DNA of 19,606 bases from Parachlorella kessleri. Taxonomy: Eukaryota; Chlorophyta; Trebouxiophyceae; Chlorellales; Chlorellaceae. Where the stretch lies: NCBI GenBank assembly GCA_001598975.1, contig BBXU01001841.1, positions 1-19,606 on the forward strand, read 5' to 3'. A program made the translations under genes and the position numbers. The notes beneath the pieces are model-generated. The model did not search any database. It was not told the origin of the DNA and saw only the letters and a list, made by a program, of their open reading frames with translations. The number at the start of each line of letters is the position of its first letter. Within the stretch, counting starts at the first letter, position 1. Below are positions 9,930-18,878 of this stretch, piece after piece.

Positions 9930-10887
9930 TGGACACAAGCTTTCGGTGGTGAGGGCTGGTGTATGGCCTTCACCAGGGGTTGTAGGCGCTAGATTGAACC
10001 TGGCATTGAAAATATGATGGTCAGCAGGACGGCGCAGAGTCGCAGAGTCGCACAACTTGAAATTCAACACAAGTAGAGCAGCAGGAGAATTTGATGGCTT
10101 TACGTCTGGGCCCAGTGTTTTTAGCATGGGTGGCAGGTCGTGCGAACAGGGAGTGAGAGTTGAGCTGGACTGACAGGGCTGGATGCAGAATGTGCCTGAG
10201 TGTTGCCTGAGTGCTGATCCAGTGTTTGTATGTTCTTCAAGGTGTGCGGTATGTGGTGAGGTGTCTTTAGACACGGCTCCTATTGGATAGCAGGGGCCTC
10301 AATATACAATGGGTTGACCTTTCCAATCAATCTACAGCTTGTGTGGACGTCCTAGAACTCAATGCTGCACCTTGTCCCTTGGTGTAGTTGGGGTTTCCAC
10401 CTTGTATCTTTTCTGTGTAGCGGTGTTGCATCCCCCGCTCAGTCGCTGCTGCAAGGGCATCTGCTGCTTTACCATAGCCTCCCATATTCGATAGTACAGA
10501 GTATCCGGATGCAGGCCATTGATGATGGCACGAACAACCAAATAGAAACATGATGCAGCAGTACCGTGGAAAAGCCTTGCAAGAGAAAGGTATACCTGCA
10601 TTTAGCCCTGTCAAAATAGTTCATCACTGCTCTCTGTCCGTTTCTTGCCATCGTCAACAAGAAAGACAAAGTGTAAGGCAGTGGCAGCCCACAACTCTTC
10701 CATGTAATGCATTGGGACCTCCTACAGGACTGAGCAAGACATCCAGCCCTAACAAACATAACAGACAACAAACAAGCTTGCCTTTCGACTCTTGAGCTCA
10801 CAAAGACAGTCAGACAGACTTGATGTGTGTGCGTATCTTAACGCATAGGCAGGAGATGGGTCACTAGCCGTGTTACTGCTGGGAAGG
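9930..10887. other. Spacer between the TMEM256-like gene and RNase T2 gene A
   Basis: This convergent spacer contains no recognisable gene. It holds the second copy of a dispersed 55-bp repeat (10122-10174), a doubled CGCAGAGT near 10033, the small inverted repeat GTGTCTTTAGACAC at 10261-10274, and, from about 10550, the degraded 3' flank of the RNase repeat unit. Confidence 0.6.
10122..10174. repeat. Dispersed ~55-bp repeat, copy 2
   Basis: Same-orientation match to 7154-7210, in non-coding DNA. Flanks do not align clearly beyond it. Confidence 0.6.
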
Positions 10888-12369
10888 TCAGGCCGCCGCA
10901 ACTACCGCCCCCGTGCCTGCACCCCGGACCAGGTTAGCCCACTTGCCGGCCTGCCCGGGGGGCGGGAAGAACTTGCTACAAGCGGCCTCTACCTGCAAAT
11001 TTGCACACGAGTGGAACTGCCTTTCGCGCCCTTGATGCTCACAGCAGCGGATGGCACATGTGCACCGCCAGGGGTGCTGCAGGCCGGCCTTGGAGCCTTG
11101 GGGCACCTGGCTACCACCTCAATCAACACGGCCAGGTGGGTACTCAGGTCCAAGGACGAAGTAGAGGCACAATGTGCCATGTGCCGCCATCGGGCTGCGC
11201 CTCTTACCGGGTTCCCCTCCAACAAGTTCAGCGTTGCCCCACACTCGGATTTGAAGGCTGGTGGGCAGGGGATGGGCTTCAAGTCAAGAGACAGGCACAT
11301 CCGGATCTCCACGAGCGACTTGTCCTTGCATCTGAGCAGGGGGGCGGCGCCATAGCTGTCCGAAACAGCGTTGAGCAGGTCTTTGGCGGCGTAGGAGTGG
11401 GTGTCCGAGGGGGTCACATTATAGGCTGCCAGGGCCCCCTGCAGTGCGACAAGTGCAGCTCAGTAAGCTTGCACGGCTTCCTCAAATGATGATCGTACAA
11501 CCTCCATGAAATAGAGTGCAGAACCCCTCGCGCCTTCAATGGCTGACTAGCATGCTTGTGAGCTTTGTTACAGGTGCTCCTGCAAGCCATGCGGCTCCGC
11601 TGCAAGCATGTCATCAAGCTAACGCTGGGATGTTGTGCAGGCCCCCTGGCCAGCAGCACCCAGCGTGCCCACTCACAGCCAGGTCATACACCTCATCCAG
11701 CTCCAGTGCTGTTCTGAAAAAGTTTGGCCGATCGCCCAGTACTGGCTCAGCACATGTACCACTCTTATCTGCAGCAACAACAGCAAAAGCAGTGAGCATG
11801 CGATATGGAGTGTTGCATGAATGTTATGATGCTTGGAGGGCTGTGCAAAGTGCGCCGAAGCAGCCGGTCGGCCAAAGTGGCCCCCTGCTGCTAGGGGGCA
11901 GCGCTCCAAGATCGAAAGGGCTGATTTGCAAGTCAGCAGCAGTGCCTCTTGTTGACGCACCCCATTCATGCTCCCAGAAGTCTGCATCGCGACCCTTGAA
12001 ACTCTTCCACTTGCAGCGCATCTCCGCACTGTCAGGCTGGGGCCCTGTTGCATTGACAGTCTTGCAGTGCTGTGGGAAGCCGCCATTTTCGTAAAAAGGC
12101 CAGAGGCTGTGCACGGTGAAGGCAGAGCTGCAGGCAGAGACACTTTATACATCACCTGCTGGCACAGGCATCCTGGTGGCCAAGAATCCTGGCCAAGCAC
12201 TGTGCTGTCTGCAGCAGGACACTTACACTGGGGGCACGGTACACTTGGTTGTCTTGCAGAAACCTGGGCTGTAAGTCCTGACCAGCAGGAAAAGGTCAAA
12301 TGGGTCCTCCTCCGCCCCAGCCGCAAGCCTTACCAGGATGCCAAAAAGCAGCAGCGCTGGCCTGGGCAT
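10888..12369 (-). CDS. Secreted RNase T2-family protein A, catalytic His lost (probable non-enzyme)
   Basis: Five minus-strand exons: 12369-12227, 12127-11961, 11768-11677, 11438-11208, 10992-10888 (738 nt, 245 aa), all GT...AG and in phase. RNase T2 enzymes cut RNA in the secretory or vacuolar lumen using two histidines and a glutamate. Here there is a signal peptide (residues ~1-19, one Arg in the core), then FDLFLLVRTYSPGFC. CAS I is HSLWP (family HGLWP), with the histidine at residue 54. CAS II is HEWDKSGTC: the second catalytic histidine is Ser at 106. The rest of the fold is kept: YAAKDLLNAVSDSYGAAP, the cysteines, and a C-terminal tail VEAACSKFFPPPGQAG. Sequons NAT (73) and NVT (141) are present. 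A further in-frame ATG lies four codons upstream (12381), but gene C lacks it, so the conserved MPRP start was used. Confidence 0.85.
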
Positions 12370-12547
12370 GATCGGGCCCATAGCCGCCAGCCGAACCTTC
12401 CCGAAAGCAAGGCCACCAGTGCTGGCTTGCAGGCTGGGGCCACAACTGAGGCTGGAGGCGGGACGGGGCGACAGCGAGGTACGACACGACCTGGCGTTGC
12501 TGATGCTATGGTGTTTGCGCGACGGGCGCGCGGCTTAAAGAGCTTGA

Positions 12548-12557
12548 TGATTATTCT
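12548..12557 (-). promoter_or_regulatory. Conserved upstream element of RNase gene A
   Basis: On the minus strand this reads GAATAATCA with following A/T-rich bases, about 179 nt before the gene A ATG. The same element lies about 171-174 nt before the ATGs of B (15673-15680) and C (19052-19060). Position and conservation suggest a core promoter or 5' UTR element. Shared ancestry of the units alone could also explain it. Confidence 0.35.
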
Positions 12558-13680
12558 GTTTGGTACTGCCACCACGGATAAAGCGTGTGAACTCTGTGTG
12601 CCTGGAGAGCTGTCCGGCACGGTGCCCCACTGCATATCAGTTGGGAACTCTGGTCAATGACAAACGGGATGAAGGGCACCCCGTCCGGTGACTGGCATGT
12701 TGCACAAGTTCTGTGGTGGTATTGACGCGCCTGCGCCCAAGTATCTAACGGGTGGGATCTCAAGGTCCTCTCCGGCGCCTTGGCGCCTTCAGCTCCAGCT
12801 GGTTCGTTGGTAGCCCAGGTTTGCTGGCGTAGTTCAATCGTGCAGAAGAAAGGCAGTAGCTGCTCGTTTGCACTCCAGCCCCCGGGCCATGACAGCGAGA
12901 AGCGCGATCAGCGTCAGGGTTTTCCGGATTGTGTTCGCTGGTGCCTCCGTGTTCATGTGCATATCAGAGTGGTTTGGCCGTTGTTGTGTGCTCCGCCACC
13001 TGGGGAGGGGTGTGTAGTGGTCTCGTAGGAGATGGAGGGGGCTTTGGCAACTGTGAAACCCATGGGTGATTCCTGGTCACTGTTGTGGTTTTTTTTTGGA
13101 AATGCACAGCAGGGAAAGGCGGAGATCAGCTTTGTGTCGCCGGGGTGATTAGGCGTTTTGAATTGGCAAGCCCATGCTGCTGCAGGTAACTGGCAACTGA
13201 TAGGAGCAATGTACCACCTGGTCACCATTGTGGCTAGCTGTCCAAGCTATGTGATACCGAGCTCCCAACGTGGGAGTGACATTCTCCGAGGAAGGTGGGT
13301 GTGTGGGTCCAGCTATACGGCCGCTGCTGGCGCCAACAGGCCGGCCAGTCTGTTGCAGCCCTCCCCAAGGCAGTCTGGGGTGGTCCAAGCTGTAGACCGA
13401 TGTTGGCTAGGGTTACTGGCAAACTGCGGTTCAAGGCACCTGCTGTATCATAGCGTCCCTTAACCGATATTACACAGCCTGTGGACGCCACGCCATCCCA
13501 GAATCACTACACAGCAACACCGTGAATGGAGCTCCTGCACGAAAGAGCATACTTGCACCTAGCCCTGTCAGCACGATTTCCCCCAAACTCTCCTCTGTTT
13601 ACACGACCTGCCAGCATCAGTACCAGGAGGAACAAAAGTGCAGCCTGCAGGTCGCTTGCAGCCTACGAGTGGCAAACATA

Positions 13681-13685
13681 TTACA
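13681..13685 (-). terminator. Possible gene B polyadenylation motif
   Basis: TGTAA on the minus strand, about 240 nt past the gene B stop. Gene C lacks it at the aligned place but has TGTAA at 17010-17014, about 190 nt past its own stop. Confidence 0.35.
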
Positions 13686-13825
13686 GAACTCAGGCAAGCC
13701 CCAGAGCATAACTGCACCCATCCCCATCATTTCAGTCAAAGACCCAGAGCATAGCTGCATCCAGTACTGTCAATACAATAAACCCAGCTGTCCTCTCCGT
13801 TTCATGGCCTACCAACCTTGACAAA
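13681..13825. repeat. Dispersed spacer repeat (reference copy)
   Basis: Signature pieces in order are GAACTCAGGCAAGC, then CTGTCAATACAATAA, then TCCTCTCCGTTT, then ACCAACCTTGACAA. Related copies lie at ~10600-10660, ~13555-13625, 14818-14920, ~16845-16900 and ~16960-17105, with a weaker one at ~6965-7015. It is non-coding and of unknown class. No terminal inverted repeats are evident. Confidence 0.6.
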
Positions 13826-13926
13826 TGCAGTACACCCTTGACCCCTTTCTAATCGCATTGGCTGCCACCGTTAAAACAAAAAATGCACAGGACTTAGCTC
13901 AGTTCACCACCATCACTGCTGGACGT

Positions 13927-15502
13927 TTAGGCTACCGCAACTGCAGCTCCTGCCCCTGTTCCGTGGACCAGGTCAGCCCTCTTGCTGGCCTGCCCTGGAG
14001 GAGGGAAGAATCTGCTGCATGCGGCTTCCACCTGCACATTGGCATAAGCGGCACCGCTTTTCGTGCCCTTCATGCTCACACCAGCGGAGCACGGGGTGCT
14101 GCAGGGTGACCTTGGAGCCTTAAGGCACCTGGCTACCACCCCAATCAACACAGACAGTTGGAATCTTCAATACAGTTCAGGTGGTAAATGAGAACGAAGA
14201 AGAGGTACAATGTGCCATGTGCCGGCCATCGTGCTGGGCATCTTACCGGTGCCCCCTCCGGCAAGTTCACTTTCGCCCCACACTCGGATTCCAAGGCTGG
14301 TGGGCAGGGGATGGGCTTCAAGTCCAGAGACAGGCACATCCGGATTGATACGAGCGACTTGCCCTTGCATATAAGCAAGGGTGCGGCGCCATAGCTGTCA
14401 GAAACAGCGTTGAGCAGGTCGTCGGCGGCATAGGAGTGGGTGTCCGAGGGGGTCACATTATGTGCTGCCAGGGCCCCCTGCAGTGCGACAAGTGCAGCTC
14501 AGTAAGCATGCTCGACTCCCTTATATTATCATACAACCTCCATGAAATAGAGTGCAGGACCCCTGGCGCCTTCCATGGCTGACTAGCATGCTTGTAAGCA
14601 TTGTTATCGGTGCCTCTGCAAGCCATGCGGCTCTGCTGCAAGGATGTCATCAAGCTAAAGCTTGCATGTTGTGCAGGCTCCCTGGACAGCAGCACCCAGC
14701 GTGCCCACTCACATTCAGCTCATAGACCTCATCCAGTTCCAGTACTGTCCTGAAAAAAGTTGGCCGATCGCCCAGCACGTGCTCAGCACACGTACCTTTC
14801 GTGACTGCAGCAACAACATTTAGAACTCAGGCAAGCTACAGGCGCATTCTGCAGCCAGCCCTGTCAATACAGCCCAGCTCTTACTCCGTGTTTGCACTAC
14901 CGGCCACCCATGCTAACAACAGCAAAGCAGTGAGAATGCGGTATGGAGTGTTCCATGACATTGTTATGATGCTTGGAGGGCTATGCAAACTGCGCCGAAG
15001 CAGCCTGCCGGACAAGGTGGCCTCCTGCTGCTAGGGAGCAGCGCTCACAAGCTGTCAAGACTGATGCGCCAGCCAGCAGCAGTGTCTCTTGCTAACGCAC
15101 CCCATTCATGCTCCCAGAAGGCTTCGTCGGGCCCCTTGAAGCTCTTCCACTTGCAGTGCAACTCAGCGGTGTCGGGCGGCAAAAGCCCCGTTGCATTGAC
15201 AATCTTGCAGTACTGTGGGTTGGTGGAATTTGCGAAGAGAGGCCAGAGGCCGTGCACGGTGAAGGCGGAGCTGCAGGCAGAAACACTTCATACATCACCT
15301 GCTGCAGCTGGCACAGGCACCCTGGCCAAGCACCACACTGTCTGCAGCAGGACACTTACACTGGGGGCACGGCACACCTCTCCTTCTTGCAGAAACCTGG
15401 GCTGTAAGTCCTGACCAGCAGGAAAAGGTCAAAAGGGTCCTCCTCCGCCCCAGCCGCAAGCCTTACCAGGATGCCAAGAAACAGCAGCGCCGGCCTGGGC
15501 AT
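13927..15502 (-). CDS. Secreted RNase T2-family protein B, catalytic His lost (probable non-enzyme)
   Basis: Five minus-strand exons: 15502-15360, 15270-15101, 14804-14713, 14477-14247, 14031-13927 (741 nt, 246 aa, TAA stop), all GT...AG and in phase. Architecture is that of gene A: signal peptide ~1-19, FDLFLLVRTYSPGFC, then CAS I as an intact HGLWP (His54). CAS II is HEWVTKGTC, so Asp, Lys and the catalytic His of the family pattern HEWxKHGTC are all altered, with Lys107 at the histidine position. Glu103 remains. Sequons are NST (62), NAT (73) and NVT (142). The C-terminal tail VEAACSRFFPPPGQASK ends in a Gly/Ala-rich stretch. An in-frame ATG four codons upstream (15514) is possible. A 103-bp insertion sits in intron 2. 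The long intact frame argues against a simple pseudogene. Confidence 0.86.
14818..14920. mobile_element. 103-bp insertion in intron 2 of RNase gene B, flanked by AACAAC
   Basis: Genes A and C run straight through this site (A: CAACAACAGCAAAAGCAG; C: CAACAAGAGCACAGCAG). In B, 103 bp are inserted, and AACAAC occurs on both sides, like a 6-bp target-site duplication. The inserted DNA matches the spacer repeat at 13681-13825 (GAACTCAGGCAAGC, CTGTCAATACA, then a CTCCGTGTTTGCA block). There is no coding capacity and no visible terminal inverted repeat. It could be a small non-autonomous element or a copy of spacer DNA moved by repair. Confidence 0.5.
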
Positions 15503-16211
15503 GATTGGGCTCATAGCCGCCAGCCAAACCTTCCCAAAAAGCAAGGCCACCAGTGCTGGCTTGCAGGCTGGGGCCACAACTGAGGCTGCAGGCGGGACGG
15601 GGCGACAGCGAGTACGACGCGACCTGGCGTTGCTGATGTTTGCGCGACGGGCGTGCGCCTTACAGTGCTTTATGATTATTCCGATTGGTACTGCCACCGG
15701 TGGTGCACCACGGATAAAGCGTGTGGTACTCTGTATACCTGGGTAGCTGTCCGGCACCCCATTGCATACTAGTTGGGAATTATGGTCATTAATGAAAAAC
15801 GGGATGAAGGGCGCCCGTCCGGTAGCTGGCATGTTGCATAAGTCTCTGTGGTGGTATTGACGCGCCTGCGCTCAAGTATCTAATGGGTGGGATCTCCAGG
15901 TTCTCTGCAGCACTCGGGCGCCTTAAGCTCCAGCTGACGAATTCGTTGCTAACCCAGGTTTTGCTGGCGTAATCAAATGATGCAGAAGAAAGGCAGCAGC
16001 TGCCCATTTGCACTCCAGGGGCCATGACAGCGAGACTTGCGATTGATCAGCGTCAGGGTTTTCCCGACTGTGCTTGCTGGTTCCTTCGTGTTCATGTGCA
16101 TTTCAGAGTGTTTGGCCGTTGTTGTGTGCTCCGCCACCTGGGAAGGGGTGTGGTGGTCTCGTAGGAGATGGAGGGGCTTTGGCAACTGTGAAACCCGTGG
16201 GTGATTCCTGG

Positions 16212-16364
16212 CCACTGATGTGGTTTTACAAAGGAGGTGCACCTGAGAGGAAGGGTCAGACAGCAGTGTGGCGAGTGTCAGCTGTGTCAGTAAGCAGGCA
16301 GAGTCGGAAAGGTGGGGAACAAGCTGCCAGCACAGAGGCAGTAACTAACCACTGCTGTGGTTTT
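16212..16364. repeat. Insertion of ~137 bp bounded by 16-bp direct repeats
   Basis: CCACTGATGTGGTTTT (16212-16227) and CCACTGCTGTGGTTTT (16349-16364) bracket DNA that is absent at the matching place of unit 1 (near 13078-13095, CACTGTTGTGG followed by a T run). The copies differ at one base. The insert has no coding capacity and no similarity I can see elsewhere in the window. Confidence 0.55.
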
Positions 16365-17009
16365 GCGGGGTGGCTGGTTTGTTGGAGAGGTGTTTTGAAG
16401 CAGGGAATGCGGAGTCAGCTTTGTGTCGCCGGGGTTATTAGCCTTTTTGGGTTGGCGAGCCCATGCTGCTGCAATTAACTGGCAGGAGCAATGCACAGAC
16501 CACCTGGTCACCGTTGCGGCTAGCTGTCCAAGCTGAGTGATACCGACGTGGGAGTGACATTCTCTGAGGAAGGTGGGTGTGGATGTGTCCAGCTGTAAGG
16601 CCGCTGCTGGCGCCAACAGGCCGGCCAGTCTGTTGCGGCCCTCCCCAAGACAGTCTGGGGTGGTCCAATAAGATAGATCGATGTTGGGTACGGATTACTG
16701 GCAAGAATGCTGTTAGAAGCACCTCATGTGTCATAGCGTCCCTCAAGCGATATTACAGAGCCTGTGTGAATGCCACGCCATCCCAGAATCACTACACAGC
16801 AACACCGTGAATGGAGCCCCTGCACAAAAAGAGCATACTTGCATCTAGCCCTGTCAGCACGATTCGCCCCAAATTCTCCTCTGTCCGCCGACCTGCCGCA
16901 TCAACACAAGGAGGAACAAAAGTGCAGCAGGTCGCTTGCAGCCTACGATTGTCAAGCATATTTTAGAACTCAGGCAAGCCCCAGAGCATAACTGCACCCT
17001 TCCCTGTCA

Positions 17010-17014
17010 TTACA
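17010..17014 (-). terminator. Possible gene C polyadenylation motif
   Basis: TGTAA on the minus strand about 190 nt past the gene C stop codon. It is a five-base match supported only by position. Confidence 0.35.
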
Positions 17015-17202
17015 GCTAAGACCCAGAGCATCAGCTGCAGCCAGTACTGTCACTACAATAAACGCAACTCTCCTCTCCGCTTGCATGCCAACCTTGACAA
17101 ATGCAGTATGCCCTTAACCCTTCTCTATTCGCATGGGCTGCCACCGTTAACACAAACAATGCACAGGACTTCGCTCAATTCTGCACCACATTGCTGGGAA
17201 GG

Positions 17203-18878
17203 TCAGGCTGCCGCAACTGCAGCTCCAGCTCCTGTTCCGTGGACCAGGTCGGCCCTCTTGCTGGCCTGCCCTGGAGGAGGGAAGAACTTGCTACATGCGG
17301 CCTCGACCTGCACATTCGCATGAGCGGCACTGCCTTTCGTGCCCTTCACGCTCAGACCAGCGGAGGGCACATGTGCACTGACAGGGGTGCTGCAGGGTGG
17401 TCTTGATGCATCTCGCTAGCACAGCAAGCCAAACAAGCAGTTAAAATGTTTACTACAGTTCAGGTGGTAATTGAGAACGGTGAAGAGGTGCAATATGCCA
17501 TATGCCAGTGTGCCGGCCCTGTTACCTGTTCCCCCTCCGGCAGTTTCACTGTTGCCCCACACTCGGATTTCAAGGCTGGTGGGCAGTCGATGGGCTTGAG
17601 GTCCAGAGACAGGCACATCCGAACTTCCACGAGCGACTTGCCCTTGCATTTGAGCAAGGGTGCGGCGCCATAGCTGTCAGAGATAGCGTTGAGCAGGTCT
17701 TCAGCGGCGTAGGAATGGGAGTCCGAGGGAGTCACATCATGTGCTGCCAGGGCCTCCTGCAGTGCGACAAGTGCAGCTCAGTAAGCTTGCACAGCTTGCT
17801 GACAGACATTTTTCACAAACACTATTGTTTACGGCCTCCGTGCTAGTCGCTTGTTCCCTGCTCCCAGCTCTGCTACCGACGCAGCTGGCACCCGCCTAAT
17901 TGCTGTCTGAGCCCTTGCTGTCACGTGCATGTCATAGGATGTGACCCATTAACCTCTGTGAAACGATGTGTGGAACCCATGGTGCCGTCAAGGCTTGATA
18001 GCATGTGAGCTTTGGCATATGTGCCTCTGCAAGCCATTTGGCCCCACCGCAAGCATGTGATTCAAGCTTCGCTGGCATGCTGAGGCTGCAAGGTGTGCAG
18101 GCAGGCCTTGCCAGCAGCAGCTGCTGAGCACCAGTAGAACCACTCACATCCAAGTCATACATCTCATCCAGGTCCAATGTTGTCCTGAAGTACGTTGGCC
18201 GGTTGCCTACCACTGGCTGAGCACACGTACCATGTTTGTCTGCAGCAACAAGAGCACAGCAGTGAGCACGGAAGATCAGTCATTCCATGGCATATTGCAA
18301 TACCCGGAGGGCTGTGCTACACTGCGGCCAAAAAACCAGCTTGCCAAGTTGCACCCCTTGCTGCTACGGAGCAGCGATGGCAAGTTGTTGTGACTTGATA
18401 CATCACATGTGCAAGTCACCAGCACTGGCTCTTGTTGACGCACCCCATTCATGCGCCCAGAATTCCTCGTCGGGGCCTTTGAAGCTCTCCCACTTGCAGC
18501 GCAACTCGGCAGTGTCGTCCGGCAGAGACCCTGCTGCACTGCCAGTCTTGCAATACTGTGGCCATTTGCCGTTTTCAAACTCCGGCCAAAGGCCGTGCAG
18601 GGTGAAGGCGGAGCTGCAGCAGTAAGATATCATCCATCAGCTGCTGGCAATGGCACCCTGGTGGCTAAGGACGCCCGGCATGCACCGTGCTGTCTGCAGT
18701 GCTGCAGTGCTGGACAGGACACTTACATTGGGTCCACGGTACACTTCTCTTTCATGCAGAAACCTGGACTGTAGGTCCAGACCAGCAGGAAAAGGTCAAA
18801 TGGGGCGTCCTCCTTCACTCCAGCCGCAAGCCCTACCAGCAGCAGGATGCCAAAAAGCTGCAGCGCTGGCTTGGGCAT
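17203..18878 (-). CDS. Secreted RNase T2, catalytic residues intact (gene C)
   Basis: Five minus-strand exons: 18878-18727, 18613-18444, 18239-18148, 17756-17526, 17307-17203 (750 nt, 249 aa, TGA stop), all GT...AG and in phase. RNase T2 enzymes are secreted or vacuolar, base-nonspecific endoribonucleases that act through 2',3'-cyclic phosphates, in RNA turnover and phosphate salvage. The signal peptide is residues ~1-20 (core LFGILLLVGLAAG). CAS I is FTLHGLWPEF with His57. CAS II is EFWAHEWDKHGTC with Glu106 and His110, the full family motif. YFRTTLDLDEMYDLD and YAAEDLLNAISDSYGAAP follow, then the cysteine region ending CGATVKLPEG. The last exon adds 34 residues (VEAACSKFFPPPGQASK, then Gly/Ala-rich). 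It lacks the sequons of A and B. The upstream ATG of A and B is absent here, which fixes the start. Confidence 0.92.

Larger units (their letters stand above)
10550..13509. repeat. Tandem repeat unit 1 of the RNase T2 cluster
   Basis: The unit carries gene A and its upstream spacer. Similarity to units 2 and 3 runs through exons, introns and spacer. Its left edge is recognised by a degenerate match of ~10555-10625 to 13512-13580. Gene A stop to gene B stop is 3039 bp. Confidence 0.75.
12382..13926. other. Spacer between RNase genes A and B
   Basis: About 1.5 kb without a recognisable gene. Its left part is the upstream region of gene A and its right part the 3' flank of gene B. Most of it aligns with the spacer between B and C (15515-17202). 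There is a T9 run near 13089. The right third holds two copies of the spacer repeat described at 13681. Confidence 0.7.
13510..16795. repeat. Tandem repeat unit 2 of the RNase T2 cluster
   Basis: The unit carries gene B and its spacer. Its left edge contains CACAGCAACACCGTGAATGG (from about 13509), found again from about 16795 at the start of unit 3. Gene B stop to gene C stop is 3276 bp, longer than the preceding interval, partly through two insertions (14818-14920 and ~16228-16364). Confidence 0.8.
15515..17202. other. Spacer between RNase genes B and C
   Basis: About 1.7 kb without a recognisable gene, aligning with the A-B spacer. The left part is upstream of gene B and the right part is the 3' flank of gene C. 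It differs from the A-B spacer mainly by an extra ~137 bp at 16228-16364. Confidence 0.7.

Noticed and set aside
10888..11106. Apparent 2-bp frameshift and TAG in the gene A C-terminus relative to B and C
   Set aside because: The shift lies in intron 4. The in-phase acceptor just before 10992 (14031 in B, 17307 in C) restores one common frame, so there is no damage.
10870..11355. 161-codon plus-strand open frame
   Set aside because: It is antisense to RNase gene A exons 4 and 5. The minus strand has the splice sites and family motifs.
11968..12660. 230-codon plus-strand open frame
   Set aside because: It lies antisense to exons 1-2 and the promoter of RNase gene A. The minus-strand exons explain the conservation, and the frame is not kept in the B and C units.
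15503..15832. Long N-terminal extension of RNase B (frame open well upstream of the ATG)
   Set aside because: The extension is frame-disrupted by one base in gene A and lacks an ATG in gene C. The conserved MPRP/MPKP start is followed directly by a signal peptide.
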